A stretch of 45,285 bases of DNA from Calditrichia bacterium (lineage in GTDB: Bacteria > Calditrichota > Calditrichia > RBG-13-44-9 > J075). Positions 1 to 8,236 of this stretch are shown here, piece by piece (positions within the stretch are counted from its first letter, which is position 1; each line of letters begins with the position of its first letter). The stretch is from NCBI GenBank assembly GCA_028284445.1, contig JANQRS010000026.1, positions 105,653 to 150,937 on the forward strand. Reading direction: 5' to 3'. Below the pieces are notes generated by a model. That model was not told where the DNA came from. It did not search any database and worked only from the letters and a program-made list of their open reading frames with translations. The translations under genes and the position numbers were made by a program.

Positions 1-487
1 CGCTTTCATTGTCAACGCTGCGACTCGGCAAACGTGAGAGGTTAACATCCCGCTGCAAGACCACCGTATCATTTACTACGGTCACCTTGGTAAGCGTGAG
101 TGTTTCTCCGGCAGCGGATGCATTCAACAGTTCCTGTTCCTGGTTCTTTTCCAGGAAGAAGGTGCTCCGATCCAGCTTGACGATAGTGCAGGGCGTATAG
201 CCGTCGCTCAAAAATGAATCCGCAGCAACGATGACCATCGGGCGATAGGCCTGAAAGCGTTGGAGGTCGTCGTAATTCGCCTCCTGCTGATATTTGTTCA
301 GGATTTTAAAGGCGCGCGGATTCTCACTGATCAGCAAATCTACCTTTTCACCGCGCTCTTGTGCGAAGCTGCTGAACAGCAGACCGCTCAAAATGGCACA
401 AATCAAGATAAAGCGGCCGGTCTTCACAGACCGGCTGCTAAAAGAGGTGCCCTGTCCCGGCGGGATACATCTTTCCTGATTGGGCAT
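1..487 (-). CDS. Secreted protein of unknown function, 3' part cut off by window edge
   Basis: An open frame of 162 codons runs from an ATG at 487 off the left end of the window, with no stop. I translated it by hand. After a polar N-terminus there is a hydrophobic stretch at about residues 26-42 ending in FSSFAQ, which reads as a signal peptide or anchor. The rest is mixed polar sequence (for example SFLSDGYTPCTIVKLD) that I do not recognise. The start lies 3 nt after the stop of the solute-binding protein gene, and a GAGGA ribosome binding site sits 7 nt before it, so the two are probably translationally coupled. It is the third gene of the minus-strand operon with 491-2227 and 2279-4636. 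Its function cannot be stated. Confidence 0.75.
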   Translation of the reverse strand, partial: MPNQERCIPPGQGTSFSSRSVKTGRFILICAILSGLLFSSFAQERGEKVDLLISENPRAFKILNKYQQEANYDDLQRFQAYRPMVIVAADSFLSDGYTPCTIVKLDRSTFFLEKNQEQELLNASAAGETLTLTKVTVVNDTVVLQRDVNLSRLPSRSVDNES

Positions 488-490
488 GGT

Positions 491-2227
491 TTATTCCTCG
501 CGGCGTTCGTCCCATTTCTCGATGGTGGACAACTGCGAGGCGACGCCGTACAGGTCGATCGAAAATTCGTCAAACTGGGTGCTGAAATACGCCAGCGACG
601 GCAAAGAAAAGAGATAGCTGCCCAGCGCCAGTTCGTATTCAGTTTCATCAAAATAGCGGGCATAGGCCTGCTTGTCGCCGATGTAATTGCTATACATGAA
701 GCCGTGCATGTACTCAAGGAACTGCAGAATTTTCTCCTGTTCCGGTCCGGCCGCAGGTGCATCCAGACGACAGAAGTTGTTTTGCGCCTGCAATGATTGT
801 GGATTGGCGACGTTTTCTCCGTCTGCATTCACTTCCGTCACCAGGTTGATCTTGTAAGTGTCAAAATCCGGCTGACGAAGGAAAATGTTATAGAGGTCAA
901 ATAAGAAAGTGCTCTTATAGCCATCGATTGCGACGAGAATGGCGTCATAATTACCACGACGAATGTCGTCATTGCTGACAGCCGCTGCTTTTATCCGCCC
1001 CTGACCGATCGCCGGATCATTCATGATCTCCAGCAGTTCACTGAACTCTTCACGATGACCATGATTGATGGAGGCGACCAGGCGAATGCTGTCCGGGAGG
1101 ACAGAAAGATCCGGCGCCGTATTGTCCGGCTGCGGCAGCACGATTTCTTCTTCTACATAGTAGCTGCTGCTTGGAAACACGCTGGCGTTCAGATAATCGC
1201 CGTAATTGTCGCTATTGCCTTTGTAGTCGACAATGTGCCGTTGCTGTGGCGTGCCCACTTTGAAGAATCGATTGAGGATTTTGCGGTTGTCGATTAGCTT
1301 GCGCAACTCCCGGCGCTGGGTAATGTTCAGGCGCTGGGTGTTAAAGAGCACCGCAAAAAACGTGGTGCTGATATTGGACTTGGTGAAGAATTCCTCCGGA
1401 CTCTCCAGGATTGGCGAAAGGCTGCCAAAGGGGGTACCGAGTAATACATTGAAATTGCCGTTTTTGAACTCTGTGGTGAAAGTACTGTTGTCAATATACG
1501 GTTGAAGGTTGACATGCTCCAGCAAGGTGCGTCCGGCCGGATTGCGATAATAATTGCTGACCTCTGCCTGCGGCAACACCGCGAGGTAGGGGCCGGTGCC
1601 AACCATGTAATTCCGGGCAGCAACATCCGAATTGTGGGGCAGGATCTTAAAAGACAATACTTCCTTGATATCCGATTCCGTCCAGATGCGGTCATCTTTA
1701 AACGAAAAGCGAATCTCGTTGTTATTGTCCGGGCCTTCGAAAGCAAATGACTTCACTGCCTGGGATACCAACACGTAGTCCGGCGAACGGCTACCCAGTC
1801 GCTGGATGCGGTTCAGAGTGAAGTTGAGATCACGGGCGCTGAATAATACGTCCGAGCCATCCTGAACCGTTACCTCATCATCATCTACGCTGACGTTGTA
1901 CGAGCTATGCCATTTCTTGTCTTGCTTGAGCCGAATAATAACCACGTTATCTTCGGTAATGTCAATAAATTGTCCCAGGCCATCTTCGTAAACGACGCCG
2001 CTAGGATTGGCGGAAATATTGAATAGACCTTCGAAAAGCACTTCATCCAGCTTATCCGAAAGCGCATTGGCATCCGGCAGATGCGGATCGATCGCTGGCT
2101 TTTGATGCTCGATGTAAGGTATCACAATCTGATTGGACAGGTCGTCGCTGAACCACCACCATAGGCCGGCGCCAACCAAAGCCGCTACAATCACGCCAAT
2201 CAGTATGTTCCTCTGTGTCGGTGTCAT
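491..2227 (-). CDS. Membrane-anchored ABC-transporter family 5-type substrate-binding protein
   Basis: The 578-residue protein begins with a short N-terminus and one membrane helix (about residues 8-26), with no lipobox or clear cleavage site, so it is probably anchored and faces the periplasm. The body has the layout of extracellular solute-binding protein family 5 (peptide/nickel/oligopeptide type): an early LFEGLFNI segment, a FSARDLNFTLNRI segment like the family's 'AEDVVFTLERL', and YMVGTGPYLAVL like the hallmark 'GTGPY'. Length fits the family (500-600). The start is supported by AAAGGA 8 nt upstream. No permease or ATPase gene is beside it in the window. It lies 51 nt after the lipoprotein gene and 3 nt before the partial secreted-protein gene. 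It could bind a peptide, but the ligand is unknown and the similarity is divergent. Confidence 0.7.
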   Translation of the reverse strand: MTPTQRNILIGVIVAALVGAGLWWWFSDDLSNQIVIPYIEHQKPAIDPHLPDANALSDKLDEVLFEGLFNISANPSGVVYEDGLGQFIDITEDNVVIIRLKQDKKWHSSYNVSVDDDEVTVQDGSDVLFSARDLNFTLNRIQRLGSRSPDYVLVSQAVKSFAFEGPDNNNEIRFSFKDDRIWTESDIKEVLSFKILPHNSDVAARNYMVGTGPYLAVLPQAEVSNYYRNPAGRTLLEHVNLQPYIDNSTFTTEFKNGNFNVLLGTPFGSLSPILESPEEFFTKSNISTTFFAVLFNTQRLNITQRRELRKLIDNRKILNRFFKVGTPQQRHIVDYKGNSDNYGDYLNASVFPSSSYYVEEEIVLPQPDNTAPDLSVLPDSIRLVASINHGHREEFSELLEIMNDPAIGQGRIKAAAVSNDDIRRGNYDAILVAIDGYKSTFLFDLYNIFLRQPDFDTYKINLVTEVNADGENVANPQSLQAQNNFCRLDAPAAGPEQEKILQFLEYMHGFMYSNYIGDKQAYARYFDETEYELALGSYLFSLPSLAYFSTQFDEFSIDLYGVASQLSTIEKWDERREE

Positions 2228-2278
2228 GGGTTATTCCTTTGTCGGTTTCCACTGAACAAGTTGAGTCGCTGCTGTTTG

Positions 2279-4636
2279 CTAGTTGCGCTTCATGATCGGG
2301 CGCTGGGCCATAACGCTGACTTCCAAAACCTTGAAGGCATCATGATTGAAGCGAACCTCAAGTATATTGTTCCCGGTCTTCTTCACCTGAAGCGGCGTGA
2401 TTTGGCATTCGTAGTTATTGGCTTTTGTCGGCGCAGTAATCGTAAACCGGCCTTCATTCTTGAGAATCTTGCCGTTCATGGTCATTTTGGTATACCACTG
2501 CTGATTGCCGGCTTTGTCGGCGACTTCACGCGGCAGCTTGATATTTACATCATATACCGGGAATTTGGCATCCGAAGGAATACGCAGGTTAATGCGGAAC
2601 ACATATTCATTGGCTTTGCCCTGGCGCTTATTGACCGGCAATGCATACATCTTGCGATAGTTCTTCGGCTTGGTAATCCACTTGGCGATCAAGGGATTGG
2701 TTTCAGCAACCAGGTTTTTGATGCGGCGATTATCGCCTTTGTATTGCTTGCCATGCTCAACGATGCCGCGGGCTTTTTCAACTCCCTGGTCACGGGGGTT
2801 CGCTGTGAACATACCATAGATTTTCTCGATCGACGTTTTCGGGAACTCGTCATGCTTGAAACCATTCAGGTAATCACGAATGCGTTTATTGAAGTTGTCA
2901 ACGACATTCGGGCCACCGGAGGAGAATGACAGCGTATGCACCGGATCGAATGCTTCGTTTGCGTATAAAGCATCGACATTGTTGAAGTTGCCCTGGTTTG
3001 CATCAATGAAAGCGCTGATACGGTCTTTCGACGCCTGCTCGATTGATTGAACCAGCTTTTCCTCATACTGCTTCACCTGGCTGTCTTTTTCGCGGGAAAT
3101 CGCAGCGTAGTCCAGGAAATCGCGGTCGCGATAAAGCGAGCTGATCTTGCTTTCGGCACTGGCCCAGTCGCCGCTTTCCAGCAGACGGTTGATTTCAGCG
3201 CCTTGCTGACGCAGCGATTCGCGATCCAGCTCCTTGTATTGCGTAATCAGGAAGCCGAGGTCGCTGTTGTTCTTCAGCAAGCGGCGGATAGCCGGATAGT
3301 CGTTTGCTGTGCGATACGAATTGATCTGTGATACGACATCCGCTGCGCGCGAATAGCGGGTACGGGAAGAACTGGCGCTGCGGCGAACACGGTTGATTTC
3401 ATCGCCGAGCTTGCGGGCGCAGGTGTAATTGCTGTAGCGGCCATAAGAGACACGGCGCGGCAGTGAATTTTCAACCTGGGAGATGCGGCGATTGATGCCC
3501 GCATAGAAAGAATTGGACGGCCAGCTGCCGGAGCTGCGGATCTCGTCCTCAATGGCTTTCATACTTGCTTTGGCGCTGTTCAGAGAAGCAACATCGCGAT
3601 TAAACTGATCAATGAAATTCGCAACGTCATTAAAGCTGCGATCATTTACCCGTCCGCTGGCGCGATAGAGATCGTCCACCTGGTCAGCCGGAAGGTCAAT
3701 TGGATTAATATCGTTTTTATTGCGCAATACATCTTCAAAATACGGTGCAATTTCACCAAGACGTCCGCTTACCACGCGCTGAACCTCGGTGACTGCCCCC
3801 TGTGGATATGCGCTGCGCTGCTCGAAGAAGTTGAGGAAGTCCGGGATGGCGGTGGCAAACATGCGGGTATTGCCACGGCTCTGCTTTTCTTTATCAAGCA
3901 CGTCGAGAAGGGTTTCGTATTGCTGCTGGAATGCAATTTCCTTTTTCAGATCATTGCTGAGGGTCTGATAGGAGAGATATGCCTTATCCGTAGAGTTGCG
4001 AATGCCGGCCGGGAAAATCGCTTCGATTTCCAATAATTCTCCTTGAACAGCCTGCAGGTTGTCGATGCGACTACGCACATCGCTGAGGTTTGCGGAAACA
4101 CTCATTGCTTCGGCAGTCAGGTTCACGCCGAGGGCATTATAATCTGTGCGATCAACTGTATTTGACTGCAGGGTCTCATTCAAAGTGGCGCTACGTGTTT
4201 CGATGCGATAACGCCAGATCGGCATGTAGCGATAATCGATATCGAGTTCGACTTCTTCATCGACATGATCTACGACCCAGAAAAAGGTCGGCACGGTTCT
4301 ATCAAGCTGGTAGACTTCGCGATCCGGGAAGTCCTGGGCGACATCTTCCATGCGCAGCATATTGCCATCGTCGTCAAATTGGCGGGTCAGGTATGAGTCG
4401 ATACCCTGACGCCTGTTGTGCTGAATGACGAGATAGGTGTTATCCTGCGGCAGTGCCGGGAATTCCATCTTATACTTCTTGCCGTCTTTAACTTTGAAAT
4501 TCTTATCCTTGTCGAGCACCGCGGTATAGTCAGCTTCCCTGGCCGTAATTTCCGGTTTAGGCTCGAGCGTTTTGTAGTTTGCACAGGCCGTGCACACAAT
4601 CAAAAGACCTGCAATAAGAAGATTCTTCAGTCTCAT
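2279..4636 (-). CDS. Large helical putative lipoprotein, unknown function
   Basis: The 785-residue product starts with a basic tip, a hydrophobic segment (residues 5-17) and CTAC-A, giving a probable lipoprotein cysteine at C18; the -3 position is Cys rather than Leu, so the lipobox is imperfect. Residues of about 160-600 are rich in charged and Gln/Ser/Leu residues and look long-helical or coiled coil (for example the segment around LSDVRSRIDNLQAVQGELLE). The last 130 residues look beta-rich (YVFRINLRIPSD, FTITAPTK, ILEVRFNHDAFK). AAGGA stands 7 nt before the ATG. It is first in a three-gene minus operon with an SBP-like protein and a secreted protein, so a cell-envelope role is likely. I do not recognise the family. 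Confidence 0.75.
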   Translation of the reverse strand: MRLKNLLIAGLLIVCTACANYKTLEPKPEITAREADYTAVLDKDKNFKVKDGKKYKMEFPALPQDNTYLVIQHNRRQGIDSYLTRQFDDDGNMLRMEDVAQDFPDREVYQLDRTVPTFFWVVDHVDEEVELDIDYRYMPIWRYRIETRSATLNETLQSNTVDRTDYNALGVNLTAEAMSVSANLSDVRSRIDNLQAVQGELLEIEAIFPAGIRNSTDKAYLSYQTLSNDLKKEIAFQQQYETLLDVLDKEKQSRGNTRMFATAIPDFLNFFEQRSAYPQGAVTEVQRVVSGRLGEIAPYFEDVLRNKNDINPIDLPADQVDDLYRASGRVNDRSFNDVANFIDQFNRDVASLNSAKASMKAIEDEIRSSGSWPSNSFYAGINRRISQVENSLPRRVSYGRYSNYTCARKLGDEINRVRRSASSSRTRYSRAADVVSQINSYRTANDYPAIRRLLKNNSDLGFLITQYKELDRESLRQQGAEINRLLESGDWASAESKISSLYRDRDFLDYAAISREKDSQVKQYEEKLVQSIEQASKDRISAFIDANQGNFNNVDALYANEAFDPVHTLSFSSGGPNVVDNFNKRIRDYLNGFKHDEFPKTSIEKIYGMFTANPRDQGVEKARGIVEHGKQYKGDNRRIKNLVAETNPLIAKWITKPKNYRKMYALPVNKRQGKANEYVFRINLRIPSDAKFPVYDVNIKLPREVADKAGNQQWYTKMTMNGKILKNEGRFTITAPTKANNYECQITPLQVKKTGNNILEVRFNHDAFKVLEVSVMAQRPIMKRN

Positions 4637-5216
4637 TCGCTATTCCTTTTCAGGCTAGTTTCCACCAATAATACAGATGTTAAGACGCAAAATATCAGCA
4701 AAAGGATGATATTTTCACGGATTTCTGCCGTGCTGGTACTCACGTTTTACACAAAAAATACCGGCTTTGGCCATAATTATACGCAATTCCCGCTTCAAGC
4801 TGCATTTTTTTATTACTCATTTGAGTTTTTATGAAACTCATCACGGCCCTTGAAGACCGACCGATTAATTTAATGGAAGAAAAGCCGGGAAGGTTCTACT
4901 ATTTCAATTTTTTTTGCTCAGGGTCGGCACATATCGAAGGTGTTGATGGTAATTGACTGCTCCCGCAACCACCGGAAGGTTAAGTACCCCGTCAGGATGC
5001 CACTTACAGGTCATACAGACACCACAAATAGTTAAAGTTGTTGGTAGTTTTTCCGATTCTTAAAGAGTCTTAGGAAAAGCCTCTTCACAGTATCTGCCCG
5101 CCGTCAGGAAGGTCTTTGGCGTGACACTTCGGACTGTGATGAAATCGGGTTTATGCCACGGGTTTTGGCGTAAGCTCTTTGGCTGTTTTAATGGCTTTGA
5201 GGGAAAGGAGTTCAGC
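4637..5216. other. Divergent intergenic region between the lipoprotein operon and hicBA
   Basis: This 580-bp stretch separates the minus-strand lipoprotein operon from the plus-strand hicBA pair, so it must hold promoters for both. I see a TATAAT on the minus strand (4776-4781), an AT-rich patch around 4750-4850, and a weak inverted repeat AAGAG/CTCTT (5063-5067 and 5081-5085) that could be an autoregulatory operator for hicBA. A 41-codon ORF (4831-4956, plus) exists but has no good ribosome binding site and no recognisable similarity, so I do not call it a gene. Confidence 0.5.
4776..4781 (-). promoter_or_regulatory. Possible -10 element of the lipoprotein operon
   Basis: On the minus strand these six bases read TATAAT, about 140 nt upstream of the ATG at 4636. 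No good -35 box stands 16-18 nt further up, so this is only a candidate promoter element. Confidence 0.25.
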
Positions 5217-5219
5217 ATT
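5206..5219 (+). promoter_or_regulatory. Strong Shine-Dalgarno followed by an apparent AUU start (hicB)
   Basis: AGGAG at 5206-5210 (inside GGGAAAGGAG) is followed after 6 nt by ATT at 5217-5219, exactly where HicB-family proteins begin. No in-frame ATG, GTG or TTG is nearer than GTG at 5121 or ATG at 5139, and both would add unrelated sequence. An AUU start is rare; infC is the classical example. Confidence 0.5.
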
Positions 5220-5474
5220 TTTAGCTATTACGTTTTTACCGACTACATCGAACAAGCAATGTTGAGTGCAGAATATAGCCGGCTGGAAGATGGCTCGATT
5301 GCCGGCCTGATTCCTGTTTGTCAGGGGGTTATCGCCTTCGGTGCGGAACAAGATCAGTGCCGGGAGGATTTGCAGCGTTCGCTGGAAGCATGGATTCTGA
5401 TGCGGTTAAAACTGGGACATGCGTTACCTATTATTCACGGTATTAATCTAAATCAGGAGCCTTACTATGCTTAA
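5217..5474 (+). CDS. hicB: HicB-family antitoxin (apparent AUU start)
   Basis: From the ATT at 5217 the frame gives 85 residues starting (M)FSYYVFTDYIEQAML, then LEDGSIAGLIPVCQGV, then a helix QCREDLQRSLEAWILMRLKL and the ending HGINLNQEPYYA. This follows the short HicB antitoxin plan (partial RNase-H fold: beta strand, strand with Gly-x-IP-x-C-x-GV, helix with EEWIL-like core). HicB binds and inhibits the HicA RNase and usually represses its own promoter. No C-terminal DNA-binding domain is present in this short form. The gene overlaps hicA by 8 nt. A longer frame from GTG 5121 exists (117 residues), but its first 32 residues have no family match and the ribosome binding site would be ignored. 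The function call is good; the start is less certain. Confidence 0.75.
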   Translation: MFSYYVFTDYIEQAMLSAEYSRLEDGSIAGLIPVCQGVIAFGAEQDQCREDLQRSLEAWILMRLKLGHALPIIHGINLNQEPYYA

Positions 5475-5682
5475 TTCGACCGCCTGCATCCAAGAGAACT
5501 TTATTGAGAAGCTACGGGAACTGAATTTTAACGGGCCGATGACCATGGCAGGGCATCAATTTATGCTGTATTATGGTCAATTACTGGTGATTCCGTCTGA
5601 TGAGGAATTCTCTGTTGCCCAGTTTCGTTTTTTGCTGAAGCAAGTAGAGGGCATCGTTTCCCAGGAAGAATGGCAGTTTTAA
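5467..5682 (+). CDS. hicA: HicA-family mRNA interferase toxin
   Basis: A 71-residue protein with the HicA plan: a first helix FIEKLRELNF, the turn NGPMTMAGHQFMLYYG containing the catalytic-type histidine (H30), the strand QLLVIPSDEEFS, then a helix AQFRFLLKQV and the ending VSQEEWQF. HicA toxins have a double-stranded-RNA-binding-like fold and cleave mRNA when freed from HicB. Some HicA subfamilies share the 'KLRxLGFxGP..GGxHQFM...IP' pattern seen here. The ATG overlaps the end of hicB by 8 nt, as expected for a coupled pair; the order is antitoxin first, the reverse of the commonest order. The family call is fairly secure; activity has to be assumed. Confidence 0.75.
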   Translation: MLNSTACIQENFIEKLRELNFNGPMTMAGHQFMLYYGQLLVIPSDEEFSVAQFRFLLKQVEGIVSQEEWQF

Positions 5683-5977
5683 GCGCGCTTCCGCATTTTG
5701 ACGGTATTTTTAGCGGTAAAATTGATGCGATCGGCCCTCTGGACAATGGCATAGATAAAAAATGTCAAAAAGTATTAATGTTCTTCAGGCATCTGCCGAA
5801 GATTGAGGTAATTTTTGCGGCATTACAAGTACAAAATGAATAAACATAACTAAACTCATTCTTCCAGTGGAAGTTGGTGTGGCCAGAACATCACGCAGCT
5901 TTTCTCAGGGACGATCTATTGCTGTGTACGCTTCCAGCGGGAATGAAAACCTTTCATCTCAAGGCAAGGATCGTATC

Positions 5978-6451
5978 ATGCATCACGCTTTTCCAACCAT
6001 CGGCAGTATTTCTCGCGAGATACTCGACAATTTCACCAAGAAAACCCTTAAAGATGGCTCCCAGTTCTGGGATTTTCGCGAAGATATCGAATGGCAGCAT
6101 CACATTGTGATGGATGCCTATGGACATAGAATGCTTTGTCCGGAAGCATATAACACCATTTTCAAAATCCTGATGGAAGTCTACATTGCCGACAATAGCG
6201 AGCAGGCCGAAGATTTCCTGGTGGACATTGAACCGCACGCAACCACCAGCCAGTTAACCGGCTGGCTGCATTCTGCGAGTGAGAATGTGGAATATCTGAG
6301 CCGCGCGATGGCTGTTGTGACTTCCAATGACGGCACAGAAGCGCTTGCCATGGCCCATAAGTTGTTTTTGCAGGAAGTCGGCGCTTCGCTGATTCAGGCG
6401 ATTAAGCGTTATATCGGTGAAAATGCCTTACTGGAAAATTCGCTGAATTAA
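5978..6451 (+). CDS. Hypothetical protein, 157 residues
   Basis: The frame is open from 5867, but the best start is the ATG at 5978, preceded by AAGG-type purine runs at 5961-5969; upstream residues look like non-coding translation. The protein is mainly helical and acidic, with segments such as SISREILDNFTKKTLKD, QFWDFREDIEWQHHIVMDAYGHRM, YNTIFKILMEVYIADN, and a C-terminal helix LFLQEVGASLIQAIKRYIGEN. There is no signal peptide or membrane segment. I do not recognise a family. It follows hicBA by 295 bp with no clear promoter and ends 66 nt before a strong terminator, so it could be a single-gene unit. Confidence 0.6.
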   Translation: MHHAFPTIGSISREILDNFTKKTLKDGSQFWDFREDIEWQHHIVMDAYGHRMLCPEAYNTIFKILMEVYIADNSEQAEDFLVDIEPHATTSQLTGWLHSASENVEYLSRAMAVVTSNDGTEALAMAHKLFLQEVGASLIQAIKRYIGENALLENSLN

Positions 6452-6517
6452 TTCTGCAAACCCTGTTGCCGGATGTATCGAATCGATACTCCGGAAACGG
6501 TTATAGGAAGGGAGTGA

Positions 6518-6552
6518 ACCGTCCTGCCTGCAAAGGCAGCGACGGTTTTTTT
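6518..6552 (+). terminator. Rho-independent terminator after the hypothetical gene
   Basis: The arms ACCGTC-CTGCCT and AGGCAG-C-GACGGT form a 12-bp stem with one bulged base around a GCAA loop, and a run of seven T follows. It lies 66 nt after the stop at 6451. Confidence 0.85.
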
Positions 6553-6814
6553 GTTTTTGGTTAGCGCCGGCGTGATCTTTTGCCTTGACTTCCGCCCAAG
6601 TTCTGACAAATTTAGTCGATCCTCAGCAAGGGGATGGAGTGATGGAGACTGGAGACTTAAGATTGGAAGTTAAACGCAAAAGATCACAGGCAATTCGGGA
6701 AACATCCCCCTCCCTTCGAAGGGGGACACAGGGGGATGTTTCATCATTTCATCTGTTGCCGGTATCAAACATCAACAAGACCAGCTAATCGAAGAACTAA
6801 ACGGGAAGTGAACT
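6553..6814. other. Leader region of aroC
   Basis: The 262 bp between the terminator and aroC hold a TTGACT (6585-6590) with no convincing -10 partner, two near-identical 8-mers GATGGAGT/GATGGAGA (6633-6648) that resemble the complement of the tandem repeat at the right end of the window, and palindrome copy R1. The open frame across it (6585-6788) is made largely of repeat sequence and is not called. Confidence 0.4.
6701..6740. repeat. TTCGAA palindromic repeat, copy R1
   Basis: A 40-bp imperfect palindrome with arms AACATCCCCC and GGGGGATGTT around a TTCGAA core. It is a member of the seven-copy family in this window (others start at 19052, 21812, 29291, 36157, 40225, 42971). It lies 74 nt upstream of aroC. 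Confidence 0.85.
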
Positions 6815-8089
6815 ATGAGTGGCAGTTTGAGAGGCAGTATTTTTCGGGTAATGACATTCGGCGAGAGCCACGGACCATATATCGGGGTAGTTGTGGATGG
6901 ATTGCAACCGGGACTACCGATTGACGCAGAGGCGATACAATTTGACATGGACCGTCGCAAGCCCGGGCAGAGCGACGTGGTGACCCCACGCAAGGAAGAA
7001 GACAAGGTGCAGATCGTCAGCGGGGTTTTCGAAGGGAAAACCACCGGCGCGCCAATGTGTATGCTGATCAAGAATAAAGACCAGCGCTCGCGTGACTATG
7101 GTAACCTGAAAAGTATCTATCGCCCGGGACATGCCAGCTTTACTTTCCTGAAGAAATTTGGCATTTTCGACTATCGCGGTGGCGGCCGGGCCAGCGGCCG
7201 GGAAACTGCCTGCCGTGTTGCTGCCGGTGCTGTCGCCAAGCAAATGTTGGCTGCCCGCGGTATCGACATTCGCGGATTCACCCGCCAGGTGGCCGATATT
7301 CGCGCCGAATCGGTGGATTTCGACGAAATTGAACGCAATGTGGTGCGTGCGCCGGATGCCGAGGCCGCGAAGCGTATGGAAGCGGCTATTCTGGCTGCCC
7401 GCGATGAGCAGGATTCGCTGGGTGGCGTCATAGAAGTGGTTGTCCGTGATTGTCCGCCCGGATTGGGAGAGCCGGTGTTTGATAAGCTGGAAGCGGATCT
7501 TGCCGGAGCGCTGATGTCTATCGGTGCCGTGAAGGCCTTTGAGATGGGCAGTGGCTTCAGAGCGGCGGTGTTAAAAGGCAGCGAGAGCAATGATGAATTT
7601 GAATACGATACAGATAAAGACCGTTTCCGAACCCGAACCAATAATTCCGGCGGCGTGCTAGGCGGGATTACCAATGGCGAAGATCTGGTGATGCGTATTA
7701 CCGTGAAGCCGCCGTCTTCGATTGGCAAAGCGCAAATGACTGTGGATCACGACGGCAAGGAAACCGAGTTCAAAACCGGCGGCCGGCACGACCCCTGTAT
7801 CTGTCCGCGCGTTGTCCCGGTTGCAGAGGCGATGGTTGCCCTGGTGCTGATTGATCACCTGCTGATGCAGGAACGCATCACGGAAAACGGCAATGATAGA
7901 GTATTGCAGGACAAAATCGCCACGATTGATACGCAGATGCTCTTATTGCAGGCTCAACGGCGTCAGCTGGTAGAGCGTCTCGAGAATGGACCGGCCGCTG
8001 CAGCAAGCGACGACTGGCGTGCACAAGCCCGCGAACTTGACCTGGATGAAGCCACCATCGATCTGCTAGGGAAATTGATGAAAAAGTAG
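6815..8089 (+). CDS. aroC: Chorismate synthase with a chorismate-mutase-like C-terminal tail
   Basis: Chorismate synthase converts 5-enolpyruvylshikimate-3-phosphate to chorismate using reduced FMN, the last common step of aromatic biosynthesis in the cytoplasm. Family signatures are all present: FGESHGPYIGVVVDG, YRPGHASFTF, FDYRGGGRASGRETACRVAAGA and GRHDPCICPRVVPVAEAM. The usual enzyme ends near DHLLMQ (about residue 352); here 72 extra residues follow. They contain LQDKIATIDTQMLLLQAQRR, close to the first helix of AroQ-type chorismate mutase, and ARELDLDEATIDLLGKL, close to its last helix, while the middle is shortened, so most mutase active-site residues are missing. The start is the ATG 26 residues before the DMDRR segment region; the ribosome binding site (GGGAAG) is moderate. 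It is convergent with pgsA. Confidence 0.97.
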   Translation: MSGSLRGSIFRVMTFGESHGPYIGVVVDGLQPGLPIDAEAIQFDMDRRKPGQSDVVTPRKEEDKVQIVSGVFEGKTTGAPMCMLIKNKDQRSRDYGNLKSIYRPGHASFTFLKKFGIFDYRGGGRASGRETACRVAAGAVAKQMLAARGIDIRGFTRQVADIRAESVDFDEIERNVVRAPDAEAAKRMEAAILAARDEQDSLGGVIEVVVRDCPPGLGEPVFDKLEADLAGALMSIGAVKAFEMGSGFRAAVLKGSESNDEFEYDTDKDRFRTRTNNSGGVLGGITNGEDLVMRITVKPPSSIGKAQMTVDHDGKETEFKTGGRHDPCICPRVVPVAEAMVALVLIDHLLMQERITENGNDRVLQDKIATIDTQMLLLQAQRRQLVERLENGPAAAASDDWRAQARELDLDEATIDLLGKLMKK

Positions 8090-8094
8090 GCTCA

Positions 8095-8235
8095 CTTCGT
8101 TCGCGTTAGATCCTTTGGTTCGTCAGCTGGCTGCGCCAGCGTCAGTTCGCTGCGCTCACGTCAGGCTCACAAGCTCGCCGTTTTTATCAGGCGAAGCGAT
8201 TGACGCCGACGTGGTCGGCTGACGGGCCGAAGGCC
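8095..8235. repeat. Chain of short GC-rich hairpins, tract H1
   Basis: The 147-bp gap between the convergent genes aroC and pgsA is filled with small inverted repeats: CTGGCTGCGCCAG, TTCGCTGCGCTCACG, GCGAAGCG and GGGCCGAAGGCCC. CTCACTTCGTTCG at its left end recurs in complement (CGAACGAAGTGAG) in tract H2 near 19180, so the tracts are related. It may also act as a bidirectional transcription end, but no T-run follows. Confidence 0.65.
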
Positions 8236-8236
8236 C

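Noticed and set aside
260..796. Open frame of 178 codons on the plus strand
   Set aside because: It is antisense to the binding-protein gene and the partial secreted-protein gene, which have better composition, ribosome binding sites and family similarity.
2261..2929. Open frame of 222 codons on the plus strand
   Set aside because: It is fully antisense to the lipoprotein gene and resembles no protein family.
4831..4956. 41-codon ORF in the divergent intergenic region
   Set aside because: There is no good ribosome binding site, no similarity, and low-complexity Phe-rich sequence; kept only as a note.
6585..6614. Sigma-70 promoter for aroC
   Set aside because: TTGACT is present, but no acceptable -10 hexamer follows at 16-18 nt.
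6585..6788. Open frame of 67 codons before aroC
   Set aside because: It runs through the palindrome R1 and 8-mer repeats; its sequence is repeat-derived.
7171..7728. Open frame of 185 codons antisense to aroC
   Set aside because: Ser/Ala/Arg-rich shadow of a strongly conserved gene.
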